Below the pieces are notes generated by a model. It did no database searches. It was given only the letters and a program-made list of their open reading frames with translations, and was not told the DNA's origin. The position numbers were made by a program, and so were the translations under genes. From Cladorrhinum sp. PSN259 (Eukaryota; Ascomycota; Sordariomycetes; Sordariales; Podosporaceae), in the NCBI GenBank assembly GCA_033725935.1, contig MU867123.1:124001-188000 (forward strand): a DNA stretch of 64,000 bases, written 5' to 3'. Shown one piece after another: positions 12,449 through 22,888 of the stretch. Numbering within the stretch: the stretch's first letter is position 1; every line of letters starts with the position of its first letter.

Positions 12449-12634
12449 GAGCCAGCAATGGCAGGCGCTGCCTAACCGGGCCAGTTTTTCCGGATAAAGA
12501 TCGAGAGGATCCTTGATAACATATGTCGGGATAATCCTAAATAAGCATTTATTAACGATATCTGTCTCGCGCTGCGAGATGATTATGAAGCGATGCGCGG
12601 TGTCTTCGAAAAATATTGCAAGGATGAAATCTAG
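12449..12634 (+). pseudogene. gene relic with two in-frame TAA codons
   Basis: A plus-strand frame keeps coding-like composition for 61 codons, including LALRDDYEAMRGVFEKYC, and ends at a TAG at 12632. It is interrupted by TAA at 12473 and 12542. Both interrupting stops are one C-to-T change from CAA (Gln), which is the change that repeat-induced point mutation (RIP) makes at CpA. No parent family is recognised and no start is visible. Confidence 0.35.
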
Positions 12635-12810
12635 CGCTGGTAGTCGATAGGCATTCGCTGTCAAGTTTCTAGCAGAACTAAGACTACCGACTCTAGTTAA
12701 AAAATCACTCGATCGACGCGAATCGGCTTTATAGAAATATAATGGCTAATAGAAATTTACTAATATACGAGATGACTTATGCGAGATTCATGACCTGTAT
12801 ACACACGAAC

Positions 12811-13846
12811 CTAATACTTGTAGCAAAGGTTGGCCGCATTCGTGTCCATGAAAGCTCTAACCGTCGAATTAACCCCCAGCCCAAGCATCTGCAGAGTGTC
12901 GTCCAGTGTGGCGTCAGTATAATCCGGCCACACATACCCGCTGTAATCAAAGGTCCTCGCGGCCGGGTTCTGCCTCTGCCAGAGATACCACAGCCTATCA
13001 ACCTGCGTATGATGCAGGAAGAACAGCGGATCATTGGGCGACGACGACTGGGGTCCCATGTCCCCATCGAGGTTGCCCACGCCCGAGTGCACCGACGTGT
13101 GCGGGCCGTTCTCGAGGTAATTGGCGAAGCCATTGAACGTGGTCTCGGCGTTGACCTGCGCCATCACCTCCGGGCCGTAGTTGGCGCCATACATCTCGGT
13201 GACGTTGTACTCGGGGTATCCCGGCTCGAAGGAGCGCATCAGGCAGTGCGGGCGCACGTCCTCGTTCCAGTACTGCAGCTGGAAGGGCTGCTTGAAGGGC
13301 CCGTCCAGCACGCACTTGGTGCCCCACTGGGTGGAGGTGCCGGTCTGGTTGCCGTTGCCGCCGAAGCCGGTCACGGGGTCGAAGACTTTGGCCTTGGACG
13401 GGGCGGAAGAGTCGGCGACCCAGTCCCAGTACATGAGGTTGCCCGTGTATCCGCATTGCTGGAGCGACTTCTCGTACAGCGTGAGGAAGTACCGGTGCCA
13501 AGGGAGGAAAGCGGCGACGTTGTGAACTGCAGTGGGCTTTGGGTTAATATAACTTGATGGTACTCGGTTGTTTAGGTTACATTCTAGACTCACCATAGGG
13601 AAAGAGCTTGGCATGAACCCAGACAAAGTCGTCATACAGCCGATGGGATTTGCCGAGTTTGGACGGCTTCGTCGCGAGACACTTGACGGCATTGATGTAC
13701 GACGACCGCTCCGATGCCGTCGCTTTGCTCCAATCCTTCCGGACCTTGGGTGTAGTGCACGCCCGTGGAGCAAGGGAGGGAGGTGGTGCCGCAAGAGACA
13801 CATCCACAAGTACGCCAGCGGCGAGGAGGCTTGGAAGGAACTTCAT
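12811..13846 (-). CDS. secreted tyrosinase (type 3 copper monooxygenase)
   Basis: Two exons, 13846-13594 and 13526-12811, join at a GTGAGT/GCAG intron to give 322 residues. The N-terminus (MKFLPSLLAAGVLVDVSLAA) is a clear signal peptide. The CuA site is rebuilt across the splice: HRLYDDFVWVH, then VHNVAAFLPWHRYF. The CuB site shows GPHTSVHSG and PLFFLHHTQVDRLWYLW. Tyrosinases o-hydroxylate monophenols and oxidise diphenols to quinones. This short secreted form lacks the C-terminal inhibitory domain of long tyrosinases, so an extracellular role in phenol oxidation or wall cross-linking is likely. It is a different subfamily from the gene at 29,589. Confidence 0.9.
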
Positions 13847-15849
13847 GATGAATAAGTATTGCTGGTAGGTGCAGATTCGAAAAAAGAGTGGTTATTGGTG
13901 CTCTGCTACATTTGAGCAAAGGCGAGATAGAGAAGCAACATGGTGAACTTATACTGTCCTCGAAGCCGACCAAGAGGCTGAGTCTGGTTGACTCGCCCTT
14001 GTTGGGCTGGAGGTTGCCTGAAGCCTATCCAAAAACGGTGTTCTTTTGTGGGTTCATCTCGTCTGTGCATCTAATAATCACTACTAGAACCAAAGAACTC
14101 TCCATCTCGGTTCGATTTACGAGGCTAAGCTGACCACCTTGGAAAGTTGCCAAGGTCATGCAAGAGCGGTATACGTATAAGGAAGTAGGAATACCGCCCT
14201 TGCAGTTAAGCTTCGCGTCAGAAATCAATGTTTTGCGGCACAGCATCGATAGTCTGCATCAGAACCCGCCGAACCGTTGACCGGTTGCCTGGTGCTCTCA
14301 CCGTCCCACGTTTGACCCCCGCGCCTCAGCACGGCAGCATGCATACGCAGTGGACGCGGGAGTAGTTGACTAATGAGAACTGAGAAGGGCTGAAACATGA
14401 CAGATATCATATGATTAGTAGCGCTGGTCGTCCTCGATCGATGGATTGATTGGCCGTACACACAGACATCTTTGTGCTACCAGCGGCCTTGAAATCCTCC
14501 ATCCTCCTCAACGCCACAGTAAGCCTGCCTGATATTCATTCCAGGTTCAAGATGCACCCCATGCACATGAACCATGTCGATCAGCGCCAGAGACGGCTAT
14601 GCGGGATCGAAGCCGCCACGAACCAGTACTTCGGTATCAAGTAGTAAGCCACCCGATGGTTCGGTGCAGTATGCGTTGCGGCACGTGTAATTGTTCCTAC
14701 GGCGTAAGCTAACTGACATACCCAGAGACCAGGCCACCAGGAACCCATCCTATCCCGGGCATGATTCTGCACACATGTAAGCAGGGGGGTTTTCAGGGGC
14801 TAGGTATCTGGCCCAATCATCGGTGGTCTCATAGCATTCCTTCCATCACTTTAGTACAGTCCAGTCTCCCTTGTCTTAATCTCTACGCTTTTGGAATCGG
14901 CCGCCGTATCCCAACATCGCGAGCTCGGCCCGATCTCTCAGCTCCAGGGGGTCGGTGTTCTAGATGCGCGGGATCCAATTATCACAGGGCTGTCCGCCCC
15001 CTGTATGTGGTAGCGAGCCGTCCGGATCAACATCCGCGGGATAAGTGCACGTGGGTAGCGAATACCCCCACGTGCATCCAACCCAACGGACAGATATGCT
15101 GAGCTTGCTCTAAAGATAATTCATGCAAAACTAATTGACAATCATGACGCTGGCTACCTTTGGAGTTCTTATCTTGAAACTCTGGCAAGCGTACAACTAG
15201 GTACCTTACGTAGATTAATAACACCGCCGGATACCGCGGCATTACGTAAACTTGAATTCTATGCAACTAAATACTGGTAAGGAATGGTTATTAGTAAAGT
15301 CCGGATATGCCGGGAAACATGAGAAATAAGCGGACCCAAATACCATGAAACACCATGGAAGGCAGAGGAACCCATCAGCATGAACCCTACAAACAAGGGA
15401 AAATCACGAATTGAATGCGGGCATATGTATGAAACACTGTCAAGGTCAAAGATGGGGCGTTGATCATGTTGGTCTGTGATGAGGCTGAGGGGCCGAAATT
15501 AATTAGACAAGTGGCTGGGGGCTCGGCATTATTTTTTTCGGCATGTCTTGCGTCACTCCCCTTGACTTTCTATCCCATGAATTGGAACACGTGCAGGCCT
15601 TGGAATCGAATCAGGATGCTAATTTCCCACACCATCCCTCCCGGCTCGCAGCCCTCATCTTGTCAGGACTTGAATAACCAGCGGAAATTGCTGCCGGGCT
15701 CTGCGTGGCCGTGGTTCACGACAATGCCAAACTACTTGACTGGATCAAAAAATATGCATCCATCTGCTTTCATTCGAGAGCGGGAAAGTTATTGAATTCG
15801 CTTGCCTAGCAGAGAAGTCTTAGCAGCCAGGCAACCTGCACTCGCGCTC
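13847..15849. other. intergenic, no gene recognised
   Basis: About 2 kb including the tyrosinase promoter. Short frames on both strands lack domain signatures, splice-consistent extension or codon bias. I see no RNA gene or repeat. Confidence 0.5.
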
Positions 15850-16535
15850 ACGCCAGCCCTTTTCTCGCTTGGAAGCTTAATCTGGTTCCGGGCATCCACT
15901 CTCTTATCGATGAAGCAGACGGTATTCTTGGGCGACGAAATGAAAACGACCACAAGCACTTGCGAGCAATGTTGAGCGAGCTCCTTAGAGAGTGGGATGG
16001 AGTCTCGCTCGAACGACAACGAAATCCCTTCGTCTTGCTCGCCACAAATATGCCTTGGGATCTCGACCCTGCCATTCTCCGCTGGGCGCGCGTGCGGATC
16101 CTGTTGTATATTCCTACACAAGATCAGCGAATCGGTATTCTCAACGTTCTGCTCCGGGAAGAGACCCTGGAACAGGATTTTTCAATCAAAACCCTTGCAT
16201 GGCTGACGCGCGCCTTTACAGGATCTGACCTCAAGTTCTTGTGCGTCTCTGCTGCCTTGAGAAGCATTGAGGAACAAAACTGGGATAAAGATGGCAAGTA
16301 TCCAGAAAAAAGGACTCTTTGCAAACCGCATTTTGGCCTTGCGTTGCAAAACATCAAGCCCTCGGTCGCCGACAGATTTTTACTCAAGAGACTTGCAGAT
16401 TTCAAGAGGGGAGGAGCGTATGGGGAGGACAGAATTCTTTTTTCTAGATACCACTTCAGCCAACAGATTCATCTTTTCATTCAGTCATCTCATCCTACAA
16501 CTTCCCTCCAACACCTGTTGACTGACACAGTTTAA
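15850..16535 (+). pseudogene. AAA-ATPase C-terminal half, lacking the Walker A region
   Basis: One open frame carries Walker B (LIDEADGILG), the LREWDG segment, LLATNMPWDLDPAILRW (sensor-1/arginine-finger region) and FTGSDLKFLCVSAALRSIEE (sensor-2 area), in the order seen in fungal ATAD1/Msp1-like AAA proteins. Family members normally carry an arginine pair (LRRLPRR) where this one reads LRWARVR. Upstream sequence has no Walker A motif, ATG or splice-compatible exon encoding the missing N-terminal half. The C-terminal part drifts from the family and ends at TAA 16533. It is most likely a truncated, non-functional copy that still has a long open frame, so either decay is recent or a short protein is made. 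Confidence 0.6.
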
Positions 16536-16551
16536 ATCCCTATCCATCAAC

Positions 16552-17289
16552 TCAAACAGACATAAACCCCAAAGCAATCAACAGCTGCCCACCATAATAC
16601 AAAATCCAGACCGCGTGCTGCATCACAGCCTGCAATGCCCTATATTCAGCCTTCTTCTCAGGCTCTCCAGCAACAGCAGCAGGCAACAAAAACTTGCCCG
16701 CCGCCAAGATGGAATCCGAAGCAGTAAACATCACCGCCCCCACAACAACCTTGCCGCTCTCGACCGTCAGCGCCAAGTTAGCCATGAGATATATCGTCAG
16801 ACTGTAAACCAGAACCGGCCATCTCAGGTCCCTCCCCACCTTTGGCCACAACTCCCTGATCAGTCCCGGGACGGTCCCAGCCAGCCCGCCCGCAATCCAC
16901 GTCCTCGCCTGGCTTTGCGTCAACAGTAAGTAAAATTTGGCCGAGAGGTTATTCGCGCCCTGTTCGGTCTGGAAGAACAGGACTATGTAGAGAATGTGGG
17001 CGACTAAAAACGAGCCAAGGCCGAAGAGAAAGCAGGTGTCGTCGTCCCAGGCTAGGAATGCATCCCCCAAGGAACCGAGGGCTAGGGCGCCAACCAATAA
17101 GGGAGGGGCAGAGTGGAGGTAAGACGTCAGGGAGAGGAGGGCGGTTGAGAGGGTTTTGACGATTGCGCGGGGCCAGGATGGCGGAGAGCGGACGAGGGTT
17201 TGGTAGATGATTGCCGAGGCGAGGGATGCGGAGAGGACGGCGCCTTCGGTGGAGGTTGGGTTTGTGAGGAGGGAGGTTATGGAGGACAT
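16552..17289 (-). CDS. YhhN/TMEM86-like integral membrane protein
   Basis: A single exon of 245 residues with about eight hydrophobic segments. Family signatures are in order: LGSLGDAFLAWDDDTCFLFGLGSFLVAH-type loop and helix, then VGAVMFTASDSILAAGKFLLP, and a C-terminal ILYYGGQLLIALG. YhhN/TMEM86 proteins include vertebrate lysoplasmalogenases that cleave lysoplasmalogen vinyl ethers. Fungal members are uncharacterised, so activity is inferred. An upstream in-frame ATG at 17,427 would add a lysine-rich low-complexity leader. I prefer 17,289, where the hydrophobic protein begins after a T-rich leader. The 3' end lies 17 bp from the stop of the convergent AAA fragment. Confidence 0.8.
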   Translation of the reverse strand: MSSITSLLTNPTSTEGAVLSASLASAIIYQTLVRSPPSWPRAIVKTLSTALLSLTSYLHSAPPLLVGALALGSLGDAFLAWDDDTCFLFGLGSFLVAHILYIVLFFQTEQGANNLSAKFYLLLTQSQARTWIAGGLAGTVPGLIRELWPKVGRDLRWPVLVYSLTIYLMANLALTVESGKVVVGAVMFTASDSILAAGKFLLPAAVAGEPEKKAEYRALQAVMQHAVWILYYGGQLLIALGFMSV

Positions 17290-17662
17290 GTTGGGTGTGT
17301 TGGAAATGGTAATTTTTTGGGGGTTGTTTCTGATTAAACTTGGTGATAGTTTCAATTTTTTGGAATAGGTTTTTTTTTTTTTGAATGTCGGTAGAGTTGT
17401 ATTTGGGGTAGTGTGGTAAGTGGACACACCGAGGCCGCTGGTGTGCCGTCAAAGTTGGCATTCATGTGACTGGCGTCTTGGCGAGGGGTTGCATGTCCAG
17501 TTGACAAATTCTTGGCACTGTCTGATGTCGTGGGATTCATTGTGTCATTAATAGACAAACTTTTTATAGGCTCTTTTGGTTTGTTTGGTCGTCTTTCCTC
17601 AGTTGCTCTCGCTACGTTCTCTTGATTTGATGACTCAGTGTTTAACAGGTATAAAACTCACA

Positions 17663-18009
17663 TACAATCTAATGCTTAAATGTTTGTTAGCTCGGTATAT
17701 ACCCTATCAAACCAAGGACAGAATATGGTGTAGAAGCCAACCAGAAAATGCATTTAGAATTAGAACCGTAAGGTTGTTAAAAACCGCTAGTTAGAAGATA
17801 GTACATACTAGATAAATGACCTATACAGGTGGGAATATCGACCATACGTAAAAAGGAGTCAGGAATACAACAACAGAAGCCGAACATGCGTAGAATGGAG
17901 TCAGGAATGCATCAACAGAAGCCGAACACGCGTATAAATAAGTGAATAGGCATAGGAAAGTGTGAATGAGGCGTGTACCGCACTACAAACGTTTAAGCAT
18001 TAGATTGTA
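17663..18009. mobile_element. 347-bp MITE-like element with TA-flanked inverted repeats
   Basis: The 24 bases from 17663 (TACAATCTAATGCTTAAATG...) match the reverse complement of 17986-18009 with one mismatch. Similarity decays outside them, and a partial match continues inward (a GCGGTA-like block). TA at both extremes fits the TA target duplication of Tc1/mariner/pogo-type elements, although TA alone is weak evidence. There is no transposase inside. Confidence 0.55.
17846..17929 (+). repeat. two 42-bp tandem repeats inside the element
   Basis: Units at 17846-17887 and 17888-17929 share GGAGTCAGGAAT and CAACAGAAGCCGAACA, with about six differences. A truncated third unit (GCGTATAAATA) follows. 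Confidence 0.8.
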
Positions 18010-18332
18010 TGGATTTGCCCCATGAAGACACATTATTGAAGATGTTTGGAATAAACTGCCGTCTGAGGCCCTTTTCCGTGTGGTTCAGCATTTGGCATTT
18101 CATGCAGGCTTCATGCAGGCCTCATGCAGGATAATGTATAGACCAGTCAAAATGCGGCACAGCCACCGCGATTGGCTGGGAGGGGTGATTAGGCATTATT
18201 GGAAGCACTCATCTTGTTCAGGTCTCACCGATTCCGGGCCTTGCAGCTTCCTCCGCGTTGATCACCAACCACCCCTTTCTCCACTCTCCGCCAAGACGTC
18301 TCCCTGTATGACACCGTGACTCTGAGCTCGAC

Positions 18333-20702
18333 ATGGCCGAACTCATTTCACTATCTGCATCTGTCATCAGCTTAGTTCAAGGCATAGAGCTAGCTCGCAA
18401 GTCCTGGGGTTTGATCTGTGACCTGAAGAGTGCCCCCGCAGAGGCCAAGCAAATTGCGACAGACCTTCAACAAGTTCAGGCCATTGTTCAAGAAGTTGAT
18501 CGGTTTGCCCGACAAACCCCGCCAGCCTTTTTGAATTCTGGCAACTCGGCCCGTTTACTGCAGCTAGAGTTGAATCAGTTCCTCAATGACATTGAGCGGT
18601 TCAGGAATATTGTTGATTGCCATGGCCTCCAAGACACAGGATGGTCCCGAATCAAAATTCGGATCAAGTGGGCAGCAGGATTGGACAAGAAGCTTACACA
18701 GATATCTCGTCGTCTCGTAGAGCACGGTGGACGTCTACAACTAGCCCTCTCTCTTTGCTCAAACGTCGAAACTAGAGCCTCTTCGGTCCATATAAGTCGG
18801 CAGCTCAACGAGATCGAACAACTACAAAGACAGCAATTACTCTCCATCGCACCGTCTATTAATAACTCTACATCACCTTGGGCGTTTACATCGATAAAGG
18901 GATCGGCCACCACATGCGCCGAAATACTCAATGCAATTTCTCCCACTCTCTACAGGCTGCTCTCCAACAGTAGCACATCCATCGGCTCCGCCAGCGAAGC
19001 AGAATGGGTCGTGTCACGATTAGTATATGGTGTTTTGTCGGATGCCATATCTGGAAGACTCAAGGCGAGCCTCGACACACCTCTTGAACGCGCAATTCCC
19101 GAGTCACCCAGTTCTTCCGGTCCGAGTCCGGGTCCTCCAGGACAATTGATCAAAACAATCTTCTTCGCGTCAGGATCGAGACCTACACTTCACAGCATGG
19201 CATCCATGGAGATCCAAGAAGAGAGCAGCCATGTCAACCTGACTCTTCAGACTCACAGAGTTACCGCTGCTGAGCAGTCCGCTTTCAACCGCGCCACGAT
19301 AAAGCAAGGCCGCTTATACGTTGAGATGAAAACAACTCAGCCTTCGGTTCATGCCGGCACTGGCACCGTGATCACTGTCTTTGAGTCAACTGGAAATCAG
19401 ACCCTGCTCTTAAGATATCTGACCACCTTTGCAAGGCACCCAAGAGATTCCCCAGTTTTTACTTTCATCAAAGACGGTAATACTGCGGCGATACAGCGAT
19501 TGCTTTCCCTCAGAACCATCTCACCAAACGACCGCGATGAAGATGGCCGTTCGCTGCTGTGGCACTGTGTTTCAAACCCATCGCTCGCAACGAGTTACGA
19601 TATTTGCGAGCTTCTCCTTCGAGAGAATGCAGATCCTTCGGACTGCAACAGGAATGGAGATCACGTCGCTTCAGTGGTCATCACCCAAATCGCACACAAC
19701 CACCAGCTTGCCCACGGTCTGAGGCTCATAGACCTTTTCGTGCGGTACAGCCCCATCGCCGAGGGCTTCAGCACCATCCAATACAAGCGACGAAAAGGTA
19801 TCGAACAAGCACGGGCAAGTCTGCTTCATGCAACCATTGCTGGGCATCGGTCCGGAAAAGTGACACACGTACCGCACCTGCTTGCAAAGCTCATCTCCGG
19901 GGGCGCTGATGTTGAGATGGCAGACAAACACGGCAACACGGCTCTTCTCTATGCGCTGTTCTACGTACCGTGGATGTTCCTCCCTACAGTCGCCCTACAG
20001 CTCCTCGACGGCGGTGCCGACGTGCACGCCAAAAACAGTCATGGTGAAGGGGCGCTGCATCTGCTTCTGAGAAGGTTAAGCGCTTGCAGCGTCCCAAACA
20101 CGAGCCAGGAAACCAAGGCTAGAATCGTCGACGTTTTAGAAAGGCTCATCCTAAAGGGATGCGACCCGGTCACTGGCAATATTCGCGGCTACACGCCCAT
20201 TGACGCCGCCATGTCACCAGTCGCTTGGCCCATATTCTGCGCCGCCATTGCGAAAGCTGGCAGGAACATGAACAATGAGTTGCAACTCCTCGACATGGCA
20301 GCCAGAGTTGACATTCTGGAGACAGAAATCGAAGAAAAGACGCAAGACACCACCAGACAACGAGCAGCCCAAAAGAATCCCGAGGTTCACGAGCATATCC
20401 TAGTCGACATGGGGCAGGGCAGTGCTATATGCCAGCTGTGCAAACGGGGGCCGGACCCTTCACTTCGAGACGCCCCGTTCGATGAGTTCTTCTCGGATCT
20501 TGTTGATGAGCTGGGCCAAGGGATTCACATGGTCATGAATAATCACGACGACTTTGAGGAGTGCTTGCATGTTCACGAGGAGGATTCTACGCACCCGTTG
20601 GATTATCACCCGTCCGAGATGTCACCTGAGAGGCTGAAGGAGAGAAGCTGGAGGAGACATGTGGCTTGGAGGCTTTGGGAGCGGGGGTTATTGGATGCCT
20701 AA
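18333..20702 (+). CDS. ankyrin protein with fungal helical N-terminal domain
   Basis: An intronless 789-residue protein with a good start context (CGACATGG). Residues 1-150 are alpha-helical and begin MAELISLSASVISLVQG, which is the pattern of the fungal N-terminal domains related to HeLo/PigL_N modules found on ankyrin, NLR and HET-type proteins. Residues about 375-625 hold degenerate ankyrin repeats (GNTAALLYALFYV-like, DKHGNTALLYA and NSHGEGALHLLLRR motifs). A coiled segment follows (MAARVDILETEIEEKTQ), and a C-terminal region has a CXXC pair (ICQLCKRGPD). It is likely cytosolic and acts in protein interaction; the signalling outcome is not readable. The repeats are divergent, unlike those of the gene at 24,072. 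Confidence 0.85.
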   Translation: MAELISLSASVISLVQGIELARKSWGLICDLKSAPAEAKQIATDLQQVQAIVQEVDRFARQTPPAFLNSGNSARLLQLELNQFLNDIERFRNIVDCHGLQDTGWSRIKIRIKWAAGLDKKLTQISRRLVEHGGRLQLALSLCSNVETRASSVHISRQLNEIEQLQRQQLLSIAPSINNSTSPWAFTSIKGSATTCAEILNAISPTLYRLLSNSSTSIGSASEAEWVVSRLVYGVLSDAISGRLKASLDTPLERAIPESPSSSGPSPGPPGQLIKTIFFASGSRPTLHSMASMEIQEESSHVNLTLQTHRVTAAEQSAFNRATIKQGRLYVEMKTTQPSVHAGTGTVITVFESTGNQTLLLRYLTTFARHPRDSPVFTFIKDGNTAAIQRLLSLRTISPNDRDEDGRSLLWHCVSNPSLATSYDICELLLRENADPSDCNRNGDHVASVVITQIAHNHQLAHGLRLIDLFVRYSPIAEGFSTIQYKRRKGIEQARASLLHATIAGHRSGKVTHVPHLLAKLISGGADVEMADKHGNTALLYALFYVPWMFLPTVALQLLDGGADVHAKNSHGEGALHLLLRRLSACSVPNTSQETKARIVDVLERLILKGCDPVTGNIRGYTPIDAAMSPVAWPIFCAAIAKAGRNMNNELQLLDMAARVDILETEIEEKTQDTTRQRAAQKNPEVHEHILVDMGQGSAICQLCKRGPDPSLRDAPFDEFFSDLVDELGQGIHMVMNNHDDFEECLHVHEEDSTHPLDYHPSEMSPERLKERSWRRHVAWRLWERGLLDA

Positions 20703-20833
20703 CAAGCAGACGTGGGAGGAGCTGTTGGACATTTTGTTAATGAAGGAGAAAAGGTACTAGCATTATTTGACATTTGTTTAACACACGTATATATACTTCT
20801 GTCCGCCGTTCCACAAGGCCCCAGCCTATCAAC

Positions 20834-21679
20834 TCAATACCTCCCGTATCCTCTAGACTCACCCAGCTCCTGGATGTGAGGCCTGCCTCCATACTGATAA
20901 CCATCCCCCGGGCCCGTAACCTGAGCTTGCTGTACCTCTGGCGAAGTGTGCCCTGATCCACTGGCAGCTGTCAAAGCCGCTTCTCCTTCCTTTTCTTTCC
21001 TCTTCCTCAACTGAATCCACAGCGTAAGCCCCGCAATAGCCAAACTCGGGATACCAACGCCCAAACTCGCCGCCAACGCAACAATATCTGACTTGCTCAG
21101 TCCGTCCTTTTCCTCTGCGCCCTTATCTGCCGGAGTAGTAACAGCTGCGCCCGAACCATCGGTCTGTGTTGGCAATGTTTCCGGCCCGGTCCCAGCCACA
21201 GGTGTTGTCTTTCCATCACTCCCAGTTGTTTGTTGCGCCGCCGGGGTATTCGTTGTCACCGTCAGGGGTTTTCGGCTCGTCGACGTGGGGGCAACATTCG
21301 CTGTCGCGCAGTAATTGTTGTAAATGCCCAACATGCTGGTCAGTTCGTCCTCCCACGTATCGACCCCCTTGCATCCGTTGGAAACGCAGCTGCTGAGGTA
21401 CGAGGTCGCCGAGCTCCCAAGTCCAGCACTGCAGTAGCAGGCGTTGATCTGATCGCATCTGCCGCAGCCGAGAAACACACCCACGTCGTAATAGCCTACG
21501 ACATTGCAGGGAAGATCGCCCTTGTACTTGATACATCCGGCTGCACAGCGACGGGCTGTTGACCATGCGGTTTCGGCGTAGATGGTCACACCGGCCAGGG
21601 GACCATTGGTCGTTGCTGCTCTGACGATGCCGGAGAGCAGTATTGGAGCGAGGACTGTGGAGAAGGCTCGTCGGGCCAT
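20834..21679 (-). CDS. Cys-rich secreted single-pass membrane protein
   Basis: The chosen start at 21,679 opens on a signal peptide (MARRAFSTVLAPILLSGIVRA), giving 281 residues. An upstream ATG at 21,724 would place 15 residues ahead of it. The ectodomain has ten cysteines within about 100 residues (CAAGC, LPC, GCGRC, ACYC, SSC, NGC, YC). A Thr/Pro-rich stalk follows, then one transmembrane helix (IVALAASLGVGIPSLAIAGL) with a basic stop-transfer RKRKEKEG and a cytoplasmic tail. This architecture is common among fungal surface proteins of unknown function. It is not a CFEM or WSC domain by cysteine spacing. The 3' end is convergent with the ankyrin gene, 131 bp away. Confidence 0.75.
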   Translation of the reverse strand: MARRAFSTVLAPILLSGIVRAATTNGPLAGVTIYAETAWSTARRCAAGCIKYKGDLPCNVVGYYDVGVFLGCGRCDQINACYCSAGLGSSATSYLSSCVSNGCKGVDTWEDELTSMLGIYNNYCATANVAPTSTSRKPLTVTTNTPAAQQTTGSDGKTTPVAGTGPETLPTQTDGSGAAVTTPADKGAEEKDGLSKSDIVALAASLGVGIPSLAIAGLTLWIQLRKRKEKEGEAALTAASGSGHTSPEVQQAQVTGPGDGYQYGGRPHIQELGESRGYGRY

Positions 21680-22888
21680 TATGAAAGACTGGCCGGTGGG
21701 CTGCTGTGATGGTATGGGGGCCAAAAGGAAAAAGAAGAAAAACTGGAAAAAAGATGCATGCCGAAGCCAGGGAGAAATGGGATCAAGAGAAAGTTATTGA
21801 GACAAAACAAGCACACGCGACCAGGAACCCCATTGCCAGCGATTTTAATAGCCTGCTGCGGCTGGACTGGTGGCTTGCCCTGGCCTCTCTGTCGCTCGCG
21901 AAGTTCTCCAATGACAGAAATCAACTGGATCAGATAGCGCGCCAAGATATGCGTGGCGTCGGGATATGGTTGTCAGGTTGCGATCTAGATCTTTTGGTAG
22001 ACAGCACCATTGGTCAATCGGTGAGAGTCACACATTTCGTTTATCAGCTTGAGACAACCATGCGTTGTCTTTTGTGCTGCTAAATCGGTTGCACGTGGCT
22101 TGCATTGTCTTATGCGTTCAATCAGCCCTATAACCCCCTTGAATATCCCGGAAGTGAGCACAGATGGGGTCACATCAAACTCTGCGTTCCTGTTTTGTGT
22201 TACTTGGACAAGGTACTCTTTGTGTTCCCATAAACCAAGGGACCAACATGTGGTTTTATGGTTCATGTGCAATGTAAACACTGTTCAGGGAGAGCACACG
22301 TTTAACCCTGACGGAAGGGGGTAGTATCAGGGTTATGTATGGGAACGGCAAACTTCAAGACCATTCCTCGAGTCGTTCGATGTGAATAAGCCGGCCAATC
22401 AGATTGATCGTTCGCTAACAGTATACCTGCCAAGCACAAGATTTATTGCCAATATTTGGTCAAAGGGATTGGAATTCATCTCGGGCTAGTAAATAATCCG
22501 TGACAGTTGCTTGCTATGACTATGCGAAGGAGAAGAAGATACGGAATGGTTATGCAAGTTCCGATCGCTATTATCGTTTATTGCAAGATGGAGAAAAATG
22601 GAAAAAAAGGTCCAAATGTCTCGAAGCTTTTGTGTGGCAGTTCACCGTGGATTACATTTTTCATGGCTGCAGAACAGAAGGAATGTCGAAAAACGAGACT
22701 TCTCTACGCAAACTATCGCTCTCATTCTACTTCCATTGGCCCACCCGAATGCCTGATGTTTATACCTCTGTGTGTCCAATCTGATCATCATTGCATTCGC
22801 CATGCTTCAACACGAATCCTCGCCCAGCCTAATATATTGCCTCCCCAACACCATGTTGGTTTTTTCTCGAGCCGAGCAAGCGGTGCAT
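21680..22888. other. intergenic, no gene recognised
   Basis: This contains the promoter of the Cys-rich membrane protein gene and about 800 bp in which no frame on either strand shows a domain or splice pattern. Confidence 0.5.

Larger units (their letters stand above)
17290..18332. other. intergenic with small inverted-repeat element
   Basis: This holds the divergent 5' regions of the YhhN-like gene and the ankyrin gene. The inverted-repeat element at 17663-18009 and its internal tandem repeat are listed separately. Three short direct CATGCAGG repeats occur near 18,100-18,130. Confidence 0.6.

Noticed and set aside
12742..13557. 271-codon plus-strand frame opposite the secreted tyrosinase
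   Set aside because: Shadow frame; the minus strand carries both copper sites and a signal peptide.
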